Below the pieces are notes generated by a model, which had not been told where the DNA came from, did not search any database, and saw only the letters and a program-made list of their open reading frames with translations. From Bacillota bacterium (GTDB taxonomy: Bacteria > Bacillota > Clostridia > Lachnospirales > Lachnospiraceae): a stretch of DNA of 64,000 nucleotides. Each line of letters starts with the position of its first letter. The stretch's first letter is position 1. The position numbers were made by a program, and so were the translations under genes. Shown here piece after piece: positions 23,662 through 32,588 of the stretch. The DNA is taken from positions 1-64,000 of the forward strand of contig JAEZJW010000142.1 in assembly GCA_023415595.1 (NCBI GenBank), written 5' to 3'.

Positions 23662-25338
23662 ATGACACAATATTTGAAGCTTAAGAAATCAAACTGCAAA
23701 AACTGTTATAAATGCATCAGACATTGCCCGGTCAAATCCATCCGGTTTTCCGATAATCAGGCGAACATCGTACATGAGGACTGTATCCTGTGCGGACGCT
23801 GTTTTGTTGCCTGCCCGCAAAATGCCAAGGAGTTGCGGAATGATATTGATCAGGTAAAGGAGCTCTTGCAGAGCGGCGCCCCTGTCTATGCCAGCATAGC
23901 CCCTTCCTTTGTTGCGAACTACGAGCAGATCACGATGAAATCCATGGAGAAAGCCTTAAAGCAGTTGGGCTTTGCTGGAGTGGAGGAGACTGCAATCGGG
24001 GCTACAATCGTTAAGAAAGAGTATGAGAGAATCGTAAACTCCGGGGATAAAAGCATTGTGATCTCTTCCTGCTGCCATACAATCAATCTATTGATTCAGA
24101 AGTATTATCCGCAGGTGATTCCCTATCTGGCTCATGTGATTTCGCCAATGCAGGCCCACTGTCAGGAGATTAAGAGTAGAATTCCCGGAGCCAGGACAGT
24201 ATTCATCGGACCCTGTATCTCGAAGAAGGCGGAGGCGGAAAGCTATCCCGGAGCCGTAGATTGTGTTCTTACTTATGAGGAGCTGTCCGGCTGGCTGAAG
24301 GAGGAGCAGGTGAAGCTAGAGCACCTCGAGGATAAGAAGGAGGACAGCCTGGCCAGGATTTTTCCGACAGCGGGTGGAATTCTTAAGACGATGAAGGAGA
24401 GGCATCCGGATTATCATTATATGTCGGTGGATGGAATAGAAAACTGTATCTTAGCCATAGAGGATATCCTGAAGGGCAGTCTTCAGAAATGCTTTATTGA
24501 AATGTCCGCCTGCTCGGGAAGCTGTATCGGAGGCCCGGCGATGGATAAGAGCAATAATACGCCGGTCAGAGATTATATCAGGGTAAACCAATATGCCGGA
24601 AAGAAGGACTTTAAGGTAAAAGGGTCCTGGGAGGGTGCATTACATAAAATCATGTCCTCCCAGGCTCCCTCAAAGGTTATGATCAGTAATCTTGCGATAG
24701 AGGAAGTCCTGAAGGAAATGGGTAAAACCAAGCCGGAGCATGAGCTGAACTGCGGCAGCTGTGGGTATAACACCTGTCGTGATAAAGCCAGGGCAGTTCA
24801 TGAGGGAAGGGCAACACTCAGCATGTGTCTTCCCTTCCTGAAGGAGAAGGCGGAATCCTTCTCCGAATATATCATTAAGAATACACCCAACGCTATCATC
24901 GTCCTGAACGAAGCCCTGGAGGTGCAACAGATCAATACGGCTGCCTGTAAGCTGATGAATATCAGAAGGGCCGGGGATGTTCTGGGTGACCAGGTGGTCC
25001 GTATCCTGGACCCGCTGCCCTTCTTTGAGGTATACCAGAACGGGACCAATATCTATGATAAAAGGACCTATCTGGCAGAATACAAAAAGTATGTAGACCT
25101 GACGGTTCTGTATGACAGCAGCTATCACATTATCATCTGTATCATGAGGGATATTACCGTGGAAGCGCAACAGAGGGAGAAGAAGGAGGCTCTTAGCCGA
25201 ACGACAATTGAAATCACCGATAAGGTAATCGAGAAGCAGATGCGTGCGGTACAGGAAATCGCATCCTTACTGGGGGAAACAACTGCGGAGACGAAGATCG
25301 CATTAACGAAGCTAAAGGAGTCGCTGAAGGATGAATAA
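23662..25338 (+). CDS. Sensory [FeFe]-hydrogenase with PAS domain (HydS/HfsB type)
   Basis: This 558-residue protein combines an N-terminal 2x[4Fe-4S] ferredoxin domain (CKNCYKCIRHCP and CILCGRCFVACP), an H-cluster domain with the three motifs ISSCCHT (near 134), GPCISKKAEAE (near 182) and EMSACSGSCIGG (near 279), a 4Fe-4S FeS4 domain CGSCGYNTC near 375, and a PAS domain (YIIKNTPNAIIVLNE, near 410-510) before a helical tail. Group C hydrogenases of this layout are thought to sense H2 or redox state and signal to a partner. The motif 1 residue after the two Cys is His, not the catalytic-type Pro. The stop overlaps the start of the SpoIIE phosphatase gene by eight bases, which supports a joint signalling role. 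Confidence 0.9.
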   Translation: MTQYLKLKKSNCKNCYKCIRHCPVKSIRFSDNQANIVHEDCILCGRCFVACPQNAKELRNDIDQVKELLQSGAPVYASIAPSFVANYEQITMKSMEKALKQLGFAGVEETAIGATIVKKEYERIVNSGDKSIVISSCCHTINLLIQKYYPQVIPYLAHVISPMQAHCQEIKSRIPGARTVFIGPCISKKAEAESYPGAVDCVLTYEELSGWLKEEQVKLEHLEDKKEDSLARIFPTAGGILKTMKERHPDYHYMSVDGIENCILAIEDILKGSLQKCFIEMSACSGSCIGGPAMDKSNNTPVRDYIRVNQYAGKKDFKVKGSWEGALHKIMSSQAPSKVMISNLAIEEVLKEMGKTKPEHELNCGSCGYNTCRDKARAVHEGRATLSMCLPFLKEKAESFSEYIIKNTPNAIIVLNEALEVQQINTAACKLMNIRRAGDVLGDQVVRILDPLPFFEVYQNGTNIYDKRTYLAEYKKYVDLTVLYDSSYHIIICIMRDITVEAQQREKKEALSRTTIEITDKVIEKQMRAVQEIASLLGETTAETKIALTKLKESLKDE

Positions 25339-26506
25339 CCTGTGTACGGATGTTGGCTATGTAAGCTTGAATAAATCCGGGGAGCAGCTATGCGGAGATC
25401 ATGTGGAGGTGGTATCCCAGGAAGAAGGTACCACTGTGGTTGTATTGGCGGATGGTCTGGGGAGCGGGGTAAAAGCAAATATCCTCTCCACGCTGACCGC
25501 CAAGATCATATCCACCATGATGGCAAATTCCCTTACGGTTGAGGACTGTGTCAGTACGATTGCTGCGACCTTACCGATCTGTAAGGTTCGGCAGGTGGCT
25601 TACTCGACGTTTACGATTATCAGAATCTCTGAGCAGCTGGATGCTGAGATCATACAGTATGACAACCCCCATGTCATTTTGCTCAGAGACGGGAGAAATT
25701 ATGACTATCCGATGACTTCCGAAGTGCTAGACCATAAGACAATTTATAAATCAAAAATCAAGTTAAAAGAAGACGACACCTTTATCGCCATCAGTGACGG
25801 GGCAGTTCATGCAGGAGTAGGACGGACCTTGAATTTCGGGTGGCAGCGTAAGGATATCATCGGGTTTATGGAAACGATGTATGACAGGGGCTATACGGCA
25901 AAAACCCTAAGCACGATGCTGGTGAAGGAATGCAACGACCTTTACGGTGGGGTGCCCGGAGATGACACCACAGTCTGCACCGTGAAGATCAGGAAGAGAA
26001 ACCCCCTGAACTTAATGATCGGTCCTCCGGCAGAGGATGGTGATACTTCTAAGATGATGTCCTTATTCTTCGCTAAGGAAGGAAAGCATATCGTGTGCGG
26101 AGGAACAACCTCAACCCTGGCAGCAGAGTATCTTCAAAAACCGCTGGACACCAGCCAGCTTTTATATCCGGATCCGGACATTCCGCCGGTTGCGAAGATT
26201 GAGGGGGTGGATCTGGTGACCGAGGGCGTGATTACGATCAACCGTGTACTGGAATACGCGAGGGATTATCTGGAGGAGAATGAAAGGTACACCGATTGGA
26301 GCTATAAGAAGGATGGGGCATCCCAGATTGCAAGACTGCTCTTTGAGGAGGCAACGGATATTAACTTCTACGTTGGAAAAGCAATTAACCCCGCCCACCA
26401 GAATCCGAAGCTGCCCATTGGCTTTAATATCAAGATGCGGCTGGTGGAGGAATTGTCCGGCTGTCTCAGGGAGATGGGAAAGAAGATCAAGGTGAGCTAT
26501 TTCTAA
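25331..26506 (+). CDS. SpoIIE-type PP2C phosphatase linked to the sensory hydrogenase
   Basis: Residues 1-220 of this 391-residue protein match the SpoIIE/PP2C Ser/Thr phosphatase domain: VVVLADGLGSGVKAN gives the metal-binding Asp and Gly near residue 45, TFIAISDGAVHAG a further Asp near 160, and PGDDTTVCTVKI the C-terminal acidic pair near 215. Residues 225-391 (GPPAEDGDTSKMMSLFF, HIVCGGTTSTLAAEYL) form an extra domain I cannot name. The start codon overlaps the hydrogenase stop, so the two are translationally coupled. Hydrogenase-linked phosphatases of this kind have been described in Thermoanaerobacter-type hfs operons. The substrate protein is unknown and is not evident in this window. 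Confidence 0.82.
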   Translation: MNNLCTDVGYVSLNKSGEQLCGDHVEVVSQEEGTTVVVLADGLGSGVKANILSTLTAKIISTMMANSLTVEDCVSTIAATLPICKVRQVAYSTFTIIRISEQLDAEIIQYDNPHVILLRDGRNYDYPMTSEVLDHKTIYKSKIKLKEDDTFIAISDGAVHAGVGRTLNFGWQRKDIIGFMETMYDRGYTAKTLSTMLVKECNDLYGGVPGDDTTVCTVKIRKRNPLNLMIGPPAEDGDTSKMMSLFFAKEGKHIVCGGTTSTLAAEYLQKPLDTSQLLYPDPDIPPVAKIEGVDLVTEGVITINRVLEYARDYLEENERYTDWSYKKDGASQIARLLFEEATDINFYVGKAINPAHQNPKLPIGFNIKMRLVEELSGCLREMGKKIKVSYF

Positions 26507-26598
26507 AATGAAAAAGCCATACTGTATAAGAACGCAATAAACCATTAGAGATATATAAGAAAGTTTCGCCTGCGATGCAGGCAGAGGAGGTTAACAGG

Positions 26599-27072
26599 AT
26601 GGAAACATCAGAGTTCAAAGTGGTTGATGGGATACTGGAGGAATTAGGGTGCAAGCCCAGCGCAATTATCGCAATTCTGCAAAGTATTCAGGAGCACTAT
26701 CGTTATTTACCAAGGGAGATATTCCCCTATCTCTCCAAGAAGTTAGGAGTAAGTGAGGCAAGAATCTATAGTGTTGCTACCTTCTATGAGAATTTTTCGC
26801 TGGAACCGAAGGGCAGATTTGTCTTAAAGGTCTGTGACGGCACGGCCTGCCATGTAAGAAAATCTATCCCGATCTTAGAAAGGCTGAGAAAGGAACTGAA
26901 TTTATCGGAGACCAAAGCAACAACCGATGATTTGAGCTTTACGGTCGAGACGGTCTCCTGCCTTGGAGCCTGCGGCCTGGCACCGGTTCTGACGGTGAAC
27001 GATAAGGTCTATCCGGCGATGACCCCGGAGAAGACTTCGGAGCTATTAAAGCAATTGAAGGAGGACTTATAG
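26599..27072 (+). CDS. hydC: Bifurcating [FeFe]-hydrogenase gamma subunit (NuoE-like)
   Basis: This 157-residue subunit has the NuoE/HydC layout: a helical N-terminus (AIIAILQSIQEHYRYLP) and a thioredoxin-like [2Fe-2S] domain with CDGTACHVR near residue 82 and CLGACGLAP near 122. It passes electrons between the other subunits of HydABC. AGGAGG at 26583-26589 sits nine bases before the ATG at 26599, so the longer frame from 26575 is not used. It is followed one base later by hydB. Confidence 0.93.
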   Translation: METSEFKVVDGILEELGCKPSAIIAILQSIQEHYRYLPREIFPYLSKKLGVSEARIYSVATFYENFSLEPKGRFVLKVCDGTACHVRKSIPILERLRKELNLSETKATTDDLSFTVETVSCLGACGLAPVLTVNDKVYPAMTPEKTSELLKQLKEDL

Positions 27073-27073
27073 G

Positions 27074-28948
27074 ATGCTTTCATGCAGAGAAGATTTGATA
27101 GAGCTGCGCAGTACATACAGGCAAGCCCTGGATGCAGAAAAGATGAAGATATTAATCTGCGCCGGTACGGGTTGTATCTCCAGCGGATCCCTGGATATAT
27201 ACCACAGACTGACACAGCTGATGGAAGACAGGAAGATCCCCTGCTCCGTGCAATTACAGGAGGAGCCCCATGGGAACGTGGTAGGAGTGAAGCAAAGCGG
27301 CTGCCATGGCTTCTGCGAAATGGGTCCCCTGATCCGTATAGAACCGCAAGGGTTCCTGTATACGAAGGTGAAGCTGGAGGACTGTGAGGAGATTATCGAC
27401 AGGACGATTGTGAAGGGCGAGCATGTGGAACGCCTTGCTTATCAGAAGGAAGGAATTATCTATCAAAAGCAGGAGGAGATACCGTTCTATGAGAAACAGA
27501 CCCGCCTTGTATTGGAGCACTGCGGACAGATCGACGCGACCTCCCTGAAGGAATACCTGGGGAAGGGCGGCTATGAGGCCTTTGAAAAAGCCTTATTCAA
27601 TATGACCAGTGATGAAATCATCCATGAGATATCCGAATCAAACCTTAAGGGCAGAGGGGGCGGAGGGTTTCCTGCCGGACGTAAATGGTCCCAGGTAAAA
27701 CGGCAGAAAACCGAGCAGAAGTATATCGTCTGCAACGGCGATGAAGGAGATCCCGGCGCCTTCATGGATCGAAGCATCATGGAGGGTGATCCGCACCGGA
27801 TGCTGGAGGGTATGATGATTGCGGGTCTTGCCTGTGGGGCAAACGAGGGGTATATCTACGTAAGGGCGGAATATCCGATGGCAGTCAGCAGACTTCGTAA
27901 CGCGATCAACCAGGCAGAGGAATTAGGATTGTTAGGGGATCATATCCTCGGGACTGATTTCAGTTTCCACCTACATATTAATCGGGGAGCAGGAGCCTTC
28001 GTATGCGGAGAGGGCAGTGCTTTAACCGCTTCCATAGAGGGAAAAAGGGGCATGCCAAGGGTAAAGCCACCCAGGACCGTAGAACAGGGCCTGTTTGATA
28101 AGCCAACGGTACTGAATAATGTGGAAACCTTTGCGAATGTTCCGCTGATCATAAACAACGGGTGGGAATGGTATAGGAATATCGGACCTGCGAACAGCCC
28201 GGGAACCAAGGCCTTTGCTCTGACAGGAAATATCGTGAATACCGGTCTGATCGAAGTGCCAATGGGGACTACCCTGAGAGAGATTATCTTTGATATCGGC
28301 GGCGGTATGAAGGACGGTGGTGAATTCAAGGCAGTCCAGATCGGAGGACCCTCCGGCGGCTGTCTGGTGAAGGAGCATCTGGATCTTCCCCTCGACTTTG
28401 ATTCTCTGAAGAAAGCCGGTGCAATGATCGGCTCCGGCGGACTAGTTGTCATGGACAGTAATACCTGTATGGTGGAAGTAGCCCGCTTCTTCATGAAATT
28501 TACACAGAACGAATCCTGCGGCAAATGCGTTCCCTGCAGGGAAGGTACGAAACGGATGCTCGCGATTCTGGAGCGGATCGTGGAGGGTCGGGGAGAAGCG
28601 GGGGATATTGAGCTGTTGCTGGAATTAGCTGATACGATTTCGGCAACCGCACTTTGCGGCTTAGGTAAAACAGCAGCCTTTCCGGTCGTCAGTACGATTA
28701 AGAGCTTCCGGGGGGAATATGAGGCACATATCTTTGAGAAGCGCTGTCCGGCTAAGAACTGCCAGAAGCTAAAGACGATTTCGATTGACGCAGAGCTGTG
28801 TAAGGGTTGTACCAAATGCGGGAGGTCCTGTCCGGTGGGTGCGATTACCGGTAAGGTGAAGGAACCCTTTGCGATTGACCAGGGAAAGTGTATCAAATGT
28901 GAAGCCTGCATCAGTACCTGTCCGTTCCATGCAATAAAGGAGGCTTAA
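27074..28948 (+). CDS. hydB: Bifurcating [FeFe]-hydrogenase beta subunit (NuoF-like)
   Basis: This 624-residue subunit contains, in order, an N-terminal [2Fe-2S] domain (CAGTGC near residue 30 and CHGFCEMG near 77), the NuoF FMN/NAD(H) domain with GRGGGGFPAGRKW near 196 and CNGDEGDPGAFMD near 220, the SLBB domain around GNIVNTGLIEVPMG, the [4Fe-4S] site SCGKCVPCREG near 480, and a C-terminal 2x[4Fe-4S] ferredoxin domain (CKGCTKCGRSCP, CIKCEACISTCP). In known HydABC enzymes this subunit holds the flavin where electrons from NADH and ferredoxin join (or split). The length and the extra ferredoxin domain agree with the bifurcating type. No key residue is missing. Confidence 0.95.
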   Translation: MLSCREDLIELRSTYRQALDAEKMKILICAGTGCISSGSLDIYHRLTQLMEDRKIPCSVQLQEEPHGNVVGVKQSGCHGFCEMGPLIRIEPQGFLYTKVKLEDCEEIIDRTIVKGEHVERLAYQKEGIIYQKQEEIPFYEKQTRLVLEHCGQIDATSLKEYLGKGGYEAFEKALFNMTSDEIIHEISESNLKGRGGGGFPAGRKWSQVKRQKTEQKYIVCNGDEGDPGAFMDRSIMEGDPHRMLEGMMIAGLACGANEGYIYVRAEYPMAVSRLRNAINQAEELGLLGDHILGTDFSFHLHINRGAGAFVCGEGSALTASIEGKRGMPRVKPPRTVEQGLFDKPTVLNNVETFANVPLIINNGWEWYRNIGPANSPGTKAFALTGNIVNTGLIEVPMGTTLREIIFDIGGGMKDGGEFKAVQIGGPSGGCLVKEHLDLPLDFDSLKKAGAMIGSGGLVVMDSNTCMVEVARFFMKFTQNESCGKCVPCREGTKRMLAILERIVEGRGEAGDIELLLELADTISATALCGLGKTAAFPVVSTIKSFRGEYEAHIFEKRCPAKNCQKLKTISIDAELCKGCTKCGRSCPVGAITGKVKEPFAIDQGKCIKCEACISTCPFHAIKEA

Positions 28949-28949
28949 G

Positions 28950-30644
28950 ATGAACATTCAGGAATATATGACAATTGACGGAATACCGGTTGAGATTAAT
29001 GGGGAGAAAAACCTCCTGGAGCTGATCAAAAAGGTGGGAATCAAACTACCGACCTTCTGCTATCATTCCGAGCTTTCGATTTATGGGGCCTGCCGTATGT
29101 GCATGGTCGAGAATCAATGGGGCAGCTTGGATGCTGCCTGCTCCACGCCTCCTAAGGCAGGCATGGAGATAAGGACGAATACGGAGAGGCTGCGTAAATA
29201 CCGTAAAATGATCCTGGAATTATTACTTGCGAACCATTGCAGGGATTGTACCACCTGTAACAATAACGGGAATTGTAAGCTGCAGGACCTGGCGATGCGC
29301 TTTCATATCGAAGGGGTCCGTTTCCCGAATACAGCCGGGCAGCCTAAGCGGGATGATTCCTCCCAGTGTATTACGAGGGATGAGAGTAAATGCATCCTAT
29401 GCGGTGACTGTGTCAGAATGTGCGACGAGATCCAGAATGTAGGTGCCATTGACTTCGTACATAGAGGCTCTGATATGACAATCAGCACTGCATTTGGAAT
29501 TCCGATCGCAGAATCTCCCTGCGTAGGCTGCGGCCAATGTGCGGCAGTCTGTCCGACGGGTGCCATCGTTGTGAAGAATGATGTGGGGAAGGTCTGGGAA
29601 GCCCTTGATGACAGAAGTACAAAGGTGACCATCCAGATCGCTCCGGCAGTCAGAGTGGCATTAGGGAAGGAGCTTGGTCTGTCTGAAGGAGGGAATGAAA
29701 TCGGGAAGATCGTAGCCGCTCTCAGAAGACTTGGCTTTGATGAGATCTACGACACCTCCACGGGAGCTGACTTGACTGTACTGGAAGAAGCCAATGAGCT
29801 GCTGAAGAGATTGGAGGAGGGAAACCACGAGCTGCCCCTGTTTACCTCCTGCTGTCCTGCCTGGGTCAACTACTGTGAGAAGAATTATCCGGAGCTGTTG
29901 CCCCATGTATCAACCTGCCGTTCTCCGATGGAGATGCTGGCCTCAATCATCAAAGAGCAGGCTTCCTCCCGCAGAACACTCCATGTTGCTGTTATGCCCT
30001 GTACCGCGAAGAAGTTCGAAGCTGCCAGGGAGGAATTTAAAACAGATGGCGTTCCGAATGTTGATATCGTAATCACAACGCAGGAGCTGATCCGGATGAT
30101 TAAGGAAGCAGGGATCGTATTCTCTGATTTGGAACCGGAAGCGGTCGATATGCCTCTTGGAACAATGACCGGAGCAGGGGTGATCTTCGGAGTGACCGGC
30201 GGCGTAACCGAAGCAGTGCTCCGCAGAATATCCTGTGATAAATCCAGAGCCGGCTTAATGTCGATTGCCTATCAGGGCGTCCGTGGCATGGAGGGTGTGA
30301 AGGAGACCAGCATCCTGGTCGGGAATCAGGAAGTGAAGATTGCGGTTGTCAGTGGTTTGCGTAATGCGGGTGAGCTGATCAAGCGGATTAAGAACGGGGA
30401 AACCTATCATTTTGTTGAGGTGATGGCTTGTCCGGGAGGCTGTGTCAGCGGTGCAGGCCAACCCTTTGCCTCTGCACAGATGAAGGAGAACAGAGGGAAG
30501 GGCTTATACTCAGCCGATAAATTATCCAATATTAAGTGCTCCGAAGAGAATCCTCTGATGATGTCCCTATATAACGGCGTATTGAAGGGCAGAGTCCATG
30601 AATTACTTCATACCAGCTACGGTCCGAAAAAGGAGGTTCATTAA
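28950..30644 (+). CDS. hydA: [FeFe]-hydrogenase catalytic subunit of the bifurcating complex
   Basis: This 564-residue subunit reduces protons to H2 (or the reverse). It has an N-terminal [2Fe-2S] domain (CYHSELSIYGACRMC), a His-ligated [4Fe-4S] site (HCRDCTTCNNNGNC near residue 93), a 2x[4Fe-4S] ferredoxin domain (CILCGDCVRMC, CVGCGQCAAVCP) and the H-cluster domain with all three motifs: TSCCPAW (near 296), MPCTAKKFEAARE (near 349) and MACPGGCVSG (near 490), then the small-subunit-like tail. This is the HndD/HydA type used in NADH/ferredoxin-dependent H2 production. Maturation genes hydEFG are not in the window and must lie elsewhere. Confidence 0.96.
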   Translation: MNIQEYMTIDGIPVEINGEKNLLELIKKVGIKLPTFCYHSELSIYGACRMCMVENQWGSLDAACSTPPKAGMEIRTNTERLRKYRKMILELLLANHCRDCTTCNNNGNCKLQDLAMRFHIEGVRFPNTAGQPKRDDSSQCITRDESKCILCGDCVRMCDEIQNVGAIDFVHRGSDMTISTAFGIPIAESPCVGCGQCAAVCPTGAIVVKNDVGKVWEALDDRSTKVTIQIAPAVRVALGKELGLSEGGNEIGKIVAALRRLGFDEIYDTSTGADLTVLEEANELLKRLEEGNHELPLFTSCCPAWVNYCEKNYPELLPHVSTCRSPMEMLASIIKEQASSRRTLHVAVMPCTAKKFEAAREEFKTDGVPNVDIVITTQELIRMIKEAGIVFSDLEPEAVDMPLGTMTGAGVIFGVTGGVTEAVLRRISCDKSRAGLMSIAYQGVRGMEGVKETSILVGNQEVKIAVVSGLRNAGELIKRIKNGETYHFVEVMACPGGCVSGAGQPFASAQMKENRGKGLYSADKLSNIKCSEENPLMMSLYNGVLKGRVHELLHTSYGPKKEVH

Positions 30645-30645
30645 T

Positions 30646-30897
30646 ATGCTCGAGTTAAGTGTCTGTATCGGAAGCTCCTGTCATCTCAAGGGTTCCTACA
30701 ACATTATCCAGACCTTTCAGCAGATGATTGAAGAATATGGACTCCATCATAAGGTAGAATTTAAAGCTACCTTCTGCATGAAGCAATGTCAGAATCCCGG
30801 AGTATCGGTCTCGGTAGGAGGACAAGCGGTACATATTCAACCGGAGAGTGCAAGGGAATTCTTTAAGACTGAGGTACTACCCTTGCTGGCTATTTAG
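30646..30897 (+). CDS. Small thioredoxin-like [2Fe-2S] protein, operon-end copy
   Basis: This 83-residue protein is a paralogue of the one at 23387: CIGSSCHLKGS near residue 6 and CMKQCQNPG near 45. It has one Cys fewer in the second motif region than the first copy (CxxxC without the third Cys). It starts one base after the hydA stop with AAGGAGG upstream; the longer frame from 30598 overlaps hydA. It is the last gene of the operon. Confidence 0.85.
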   Translation: MLELSVCIGSSCHLKGSYNIIQTFQQMIEEYGLHHKVEFKATFCMKQCQNPGVSVSVGGQAVHIQPESAREFFKTEVLPLLAI

Positions 30898-30945
30898 GTG
30901 AATAATGTTTCACCCTCATGGTATAGCGGTATTTAATATAGATGG

Positions 30946-31000
30946 AAGCCGTCTTTCAAGCTTAGCGTAATATAATATAAGCCGGAAGACGGCTTTTTTT
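30946..31000 (+). terminator. Terminator of the rex-hydrogenase operon
   Basis: AAGCCGTCTT (30946-30955) pairs with AAGACGGCTT (30986-30995), with GCTT/AAGC nested inside, followed by T7. Confidence 0.92.
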
Positions 31001-31321
31001 GTTTTTTACATAGCTCTGTAAAATACACCAGGAACTCTGTACAAGTAGGGTTATGGAGGGCGGATCAACAACTAAGTGTTACAAGAAGAGTTATTGAAAA
31101 CTACGTAACGAGGTTACAAATATTGCAAGTAATTGGTAATATTACTACGTTTTCGAAAATATTATTTTCAAAAAACCCAGATAAATCAGGTATTTCAGCA
31201 GTTAATACTTTGATAATCAAAATTTAATTTGTATATATTAATACACAGGTATATAATGTTAGTTATAATAGTTAAAAATATTGAACTATATAGTAAGCTG
31301 ATAAGAAACGGAGTGAAACGG
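31001..31321 (+). other. Control region of the 2-oxoacid oxidoreductase-fabH operon
   Basis: No gene is seen. The right part carries a palindrome resembling FabT sites with a promoter built around it (31206-31239). A second TATAAT (about 31254) could serve another start. The left part, 31001-31200, is AT-rich without a clear feature. Confidence 0.55.
31206..31239 (+). promoter_or_regulatory. FabT-like operator overlapping a promoter
   Basis: The palindrome TTTGATAATCAAA (31209-31221) has the same core as the FabT operator known from streptococcal fatty-acid genes (AGTTTGATTATCAAATT, read on either strand). It overlaps a possible -35 TTGATA (31210-31215), with TATATT at 31234-31239 after 18 bases. 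Confidence 0.6.
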
Positions 31322-31558
31322 ATGATTACATTGAAGAAGGATAAGTGCCAGGGGTGCGGCTTATGCATCGAGGTCTGCCCGAAGAAAATTCTGAACATAG
31401 ATAAGTCCTCAGTGAACAGCAGAGGCTATACACCGATTGATATTACCGACAAAGACAGCTGTATCGCATGTGCGCTGTGTGCCATGATGTGCCCGGACCT
31501 GGTATTCGAGATTAGTAAGGAGGTAACGAATGGAACTGAAGCTGATGAAGGGAAATGA
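31322..31558 (+). CDS. 2-oxoacid:ferredoxin oxidoreductase, delta (ferredoxin) subunit
   Basis: This 78-residue protein is a two-cluster [4Fe-4S] ferredoxin: CQGCGLCIEVCP near residue 9 and CIACALCAMMCP near 47. It is the electron-transfer delta subunit of a four-subunit 2-oxoacid oxidoreductase. A frame open from 31229 would begin inside the promoter region, and the ATG at 31322 has GGAG upstream. Its 3' end overlaps the alpha-subunit start by 29 bases, so translation is coupled. Confidence 0.88.
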   Translation: MITLKKDKCQGCGLCIEVCPKKILNIDKSSVNSRGYTPIDITDKDSCIACALCAMMCPDLVFEISKEVTNGTEADEGK

Positions 31559-32588
31559 TGCAATTGCAGAGGCGGCTATCAGAGCCGGCTGTAATTTCTA
31601 CGCAGGTTATCCGATTACTCCTCAGACAGAGCTTCCGGAATACCTTGCAAAGCATATGGAGAAAGCGGGTGGGGTATTTCTGCAGGCAGAAAGCGAAATC
31701 TCCGCGATTAATATGGTATATGGTGCAGCAGGAGCAGGTGCCAGGGCGATGACCTCCTCCTCCAGCCCGGGGATTAGCTTAAAGCAGGAAGGAATCTCCT
31801 ATATTGCAGGCAGTGAGCTGCCCTGTGTTATCGTAAATGTCATGCGTGTCGGACCCGGACTCGGCGGTATCCAGCCTGCGCAGTCGGACTATTTTCAATC
31901 GACGAAGGGTGGCGGACATGGGGATTACAGGTTGATCGTATTGACTCCGGACAGTGTTCAGGAGATGTATGACTTTACCCTGCTTGCCTTTGATCTCGCA
32001 GATGAATATCGGAACCCTGTCATGCTCCTGGCAGACGGCATCCTTGGGCAGATGATGGAATCAGTTGTCTTAAGTGTTCCGGAGACGAAGGAATACGATA
32101 AGACCTGGGCAACCACCGGGACCGAGATGAAACGGGAGCATAACATCATTAATTCCTTATATATTAAACCGGAGGAATCTGAAAGCTTCAACCTTCATCT
32201 TCAGGAGAAGTACCGGGTGATTCGGGAGAGAGAACAGAGAGTCGAGCTGATCAACCCGGAGGCGGATATCCTGCTGGTAGCTTATGGCATTGTGTCCAGA
32301 GTAGCAAGACAGGTGATTAAAGAGCTGGAGGAGGAAGGCTACAGCGTGGGTCTGATCCGGCCACAGTCCGTATGGCCGTTCCCATCCAAAGGTTTTGAAA
32401 GGATTGCCAAAGCATATCTGGTAGTGGAATTGAACAGCGGCCAGATGGTGGAGGATGTCAGACTGGAAGTGAATGGACGGGCACCGGTGTATTTTCAGGG
32501 AAAAATGGGCGGAGCCGTCATAACCGTCGAAGAGGTCAAGCAAAAGGTGAAAGAGATAGCGGGAGGGATCAAGCATGCCGGAGTTTAA
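31530..32588 (+). CDS. vorB: 2-oxoacid:ferredoxin oxidoreductase alpha subunit (VorB type)
   Basis: This 352-residue subunit carries the pyrimidine-binding part of the thiamine diphosphate site and the transketolase C-like domain. The family marks are GNDAIAEAAIRAGCNFYAGYPITPQTEL at the start (cited only as GCNFYAGYPITPQTE here), the glutamate-containing QAESEISAINMVYGA near residue 52, and SSSSPGISLKQEGISY near 77. The length of 352 and lack of extra domains match the 3-methyl-2-oxobutanoate (2-ketoisovalerate) type, which turns branched-chain 2-oxo acids into acyl-CoA and CO2 while reducing ferredoxin. A 2-oxoglutarate specificity cannot be excluded from sequence. Confidence 0.87.
   Translation: MELKLMKGNDAIAEAAIRAGCNFYAGYPITPQTELPEYLAKHMEKAGGVFLQAESEISAINMVYGAAGAGARAMTSSSSPGISLKQEGISYIAGSELPCVIVNVMRVGPGLGGIQPAQSDYFQSTKGGGHGDYRLIVLTPDSVQEMYDFTLLAFDLADEYRNPVMLLADGILGQMMESVVLSVPETKEYDKTWATTGTEMKREHNIINSLYIKPEESESFNLHLQEKYRVIREREQRVELINPEADILLVAYGIVSRVARQVIKELEEEGYSVGLIRPQSVWPFPSKGFERIAKAYLVVELNSGQMVEDVRLEVNGRAPVYFQGKMGGAVITVEEVKQKVKEIAGGIKHAGV

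Noticed and set aside
23662..25338. The PAS hydrogenase as the main H2-producing enzyme
   Set aside because: Its domain plan, changed first H-cluster motif and phosphatase partner fit the sensory group, while hydCBA provides the bifurcating enzyme; a catalytic role remains possible.
27940..28911. 323-residue minus-strand reading frame inside hydB
   Set aside because: It is the antisense shadow of a clear gene with many family motifs and has no ribosome site of its own.
22765..30897. Hydrogenase maturation genes within the operon
   Set aside because: No radical-SAM HydE/HydG or GTPase HydF sequence was found; the PAS hydrogenase is not a maturase.
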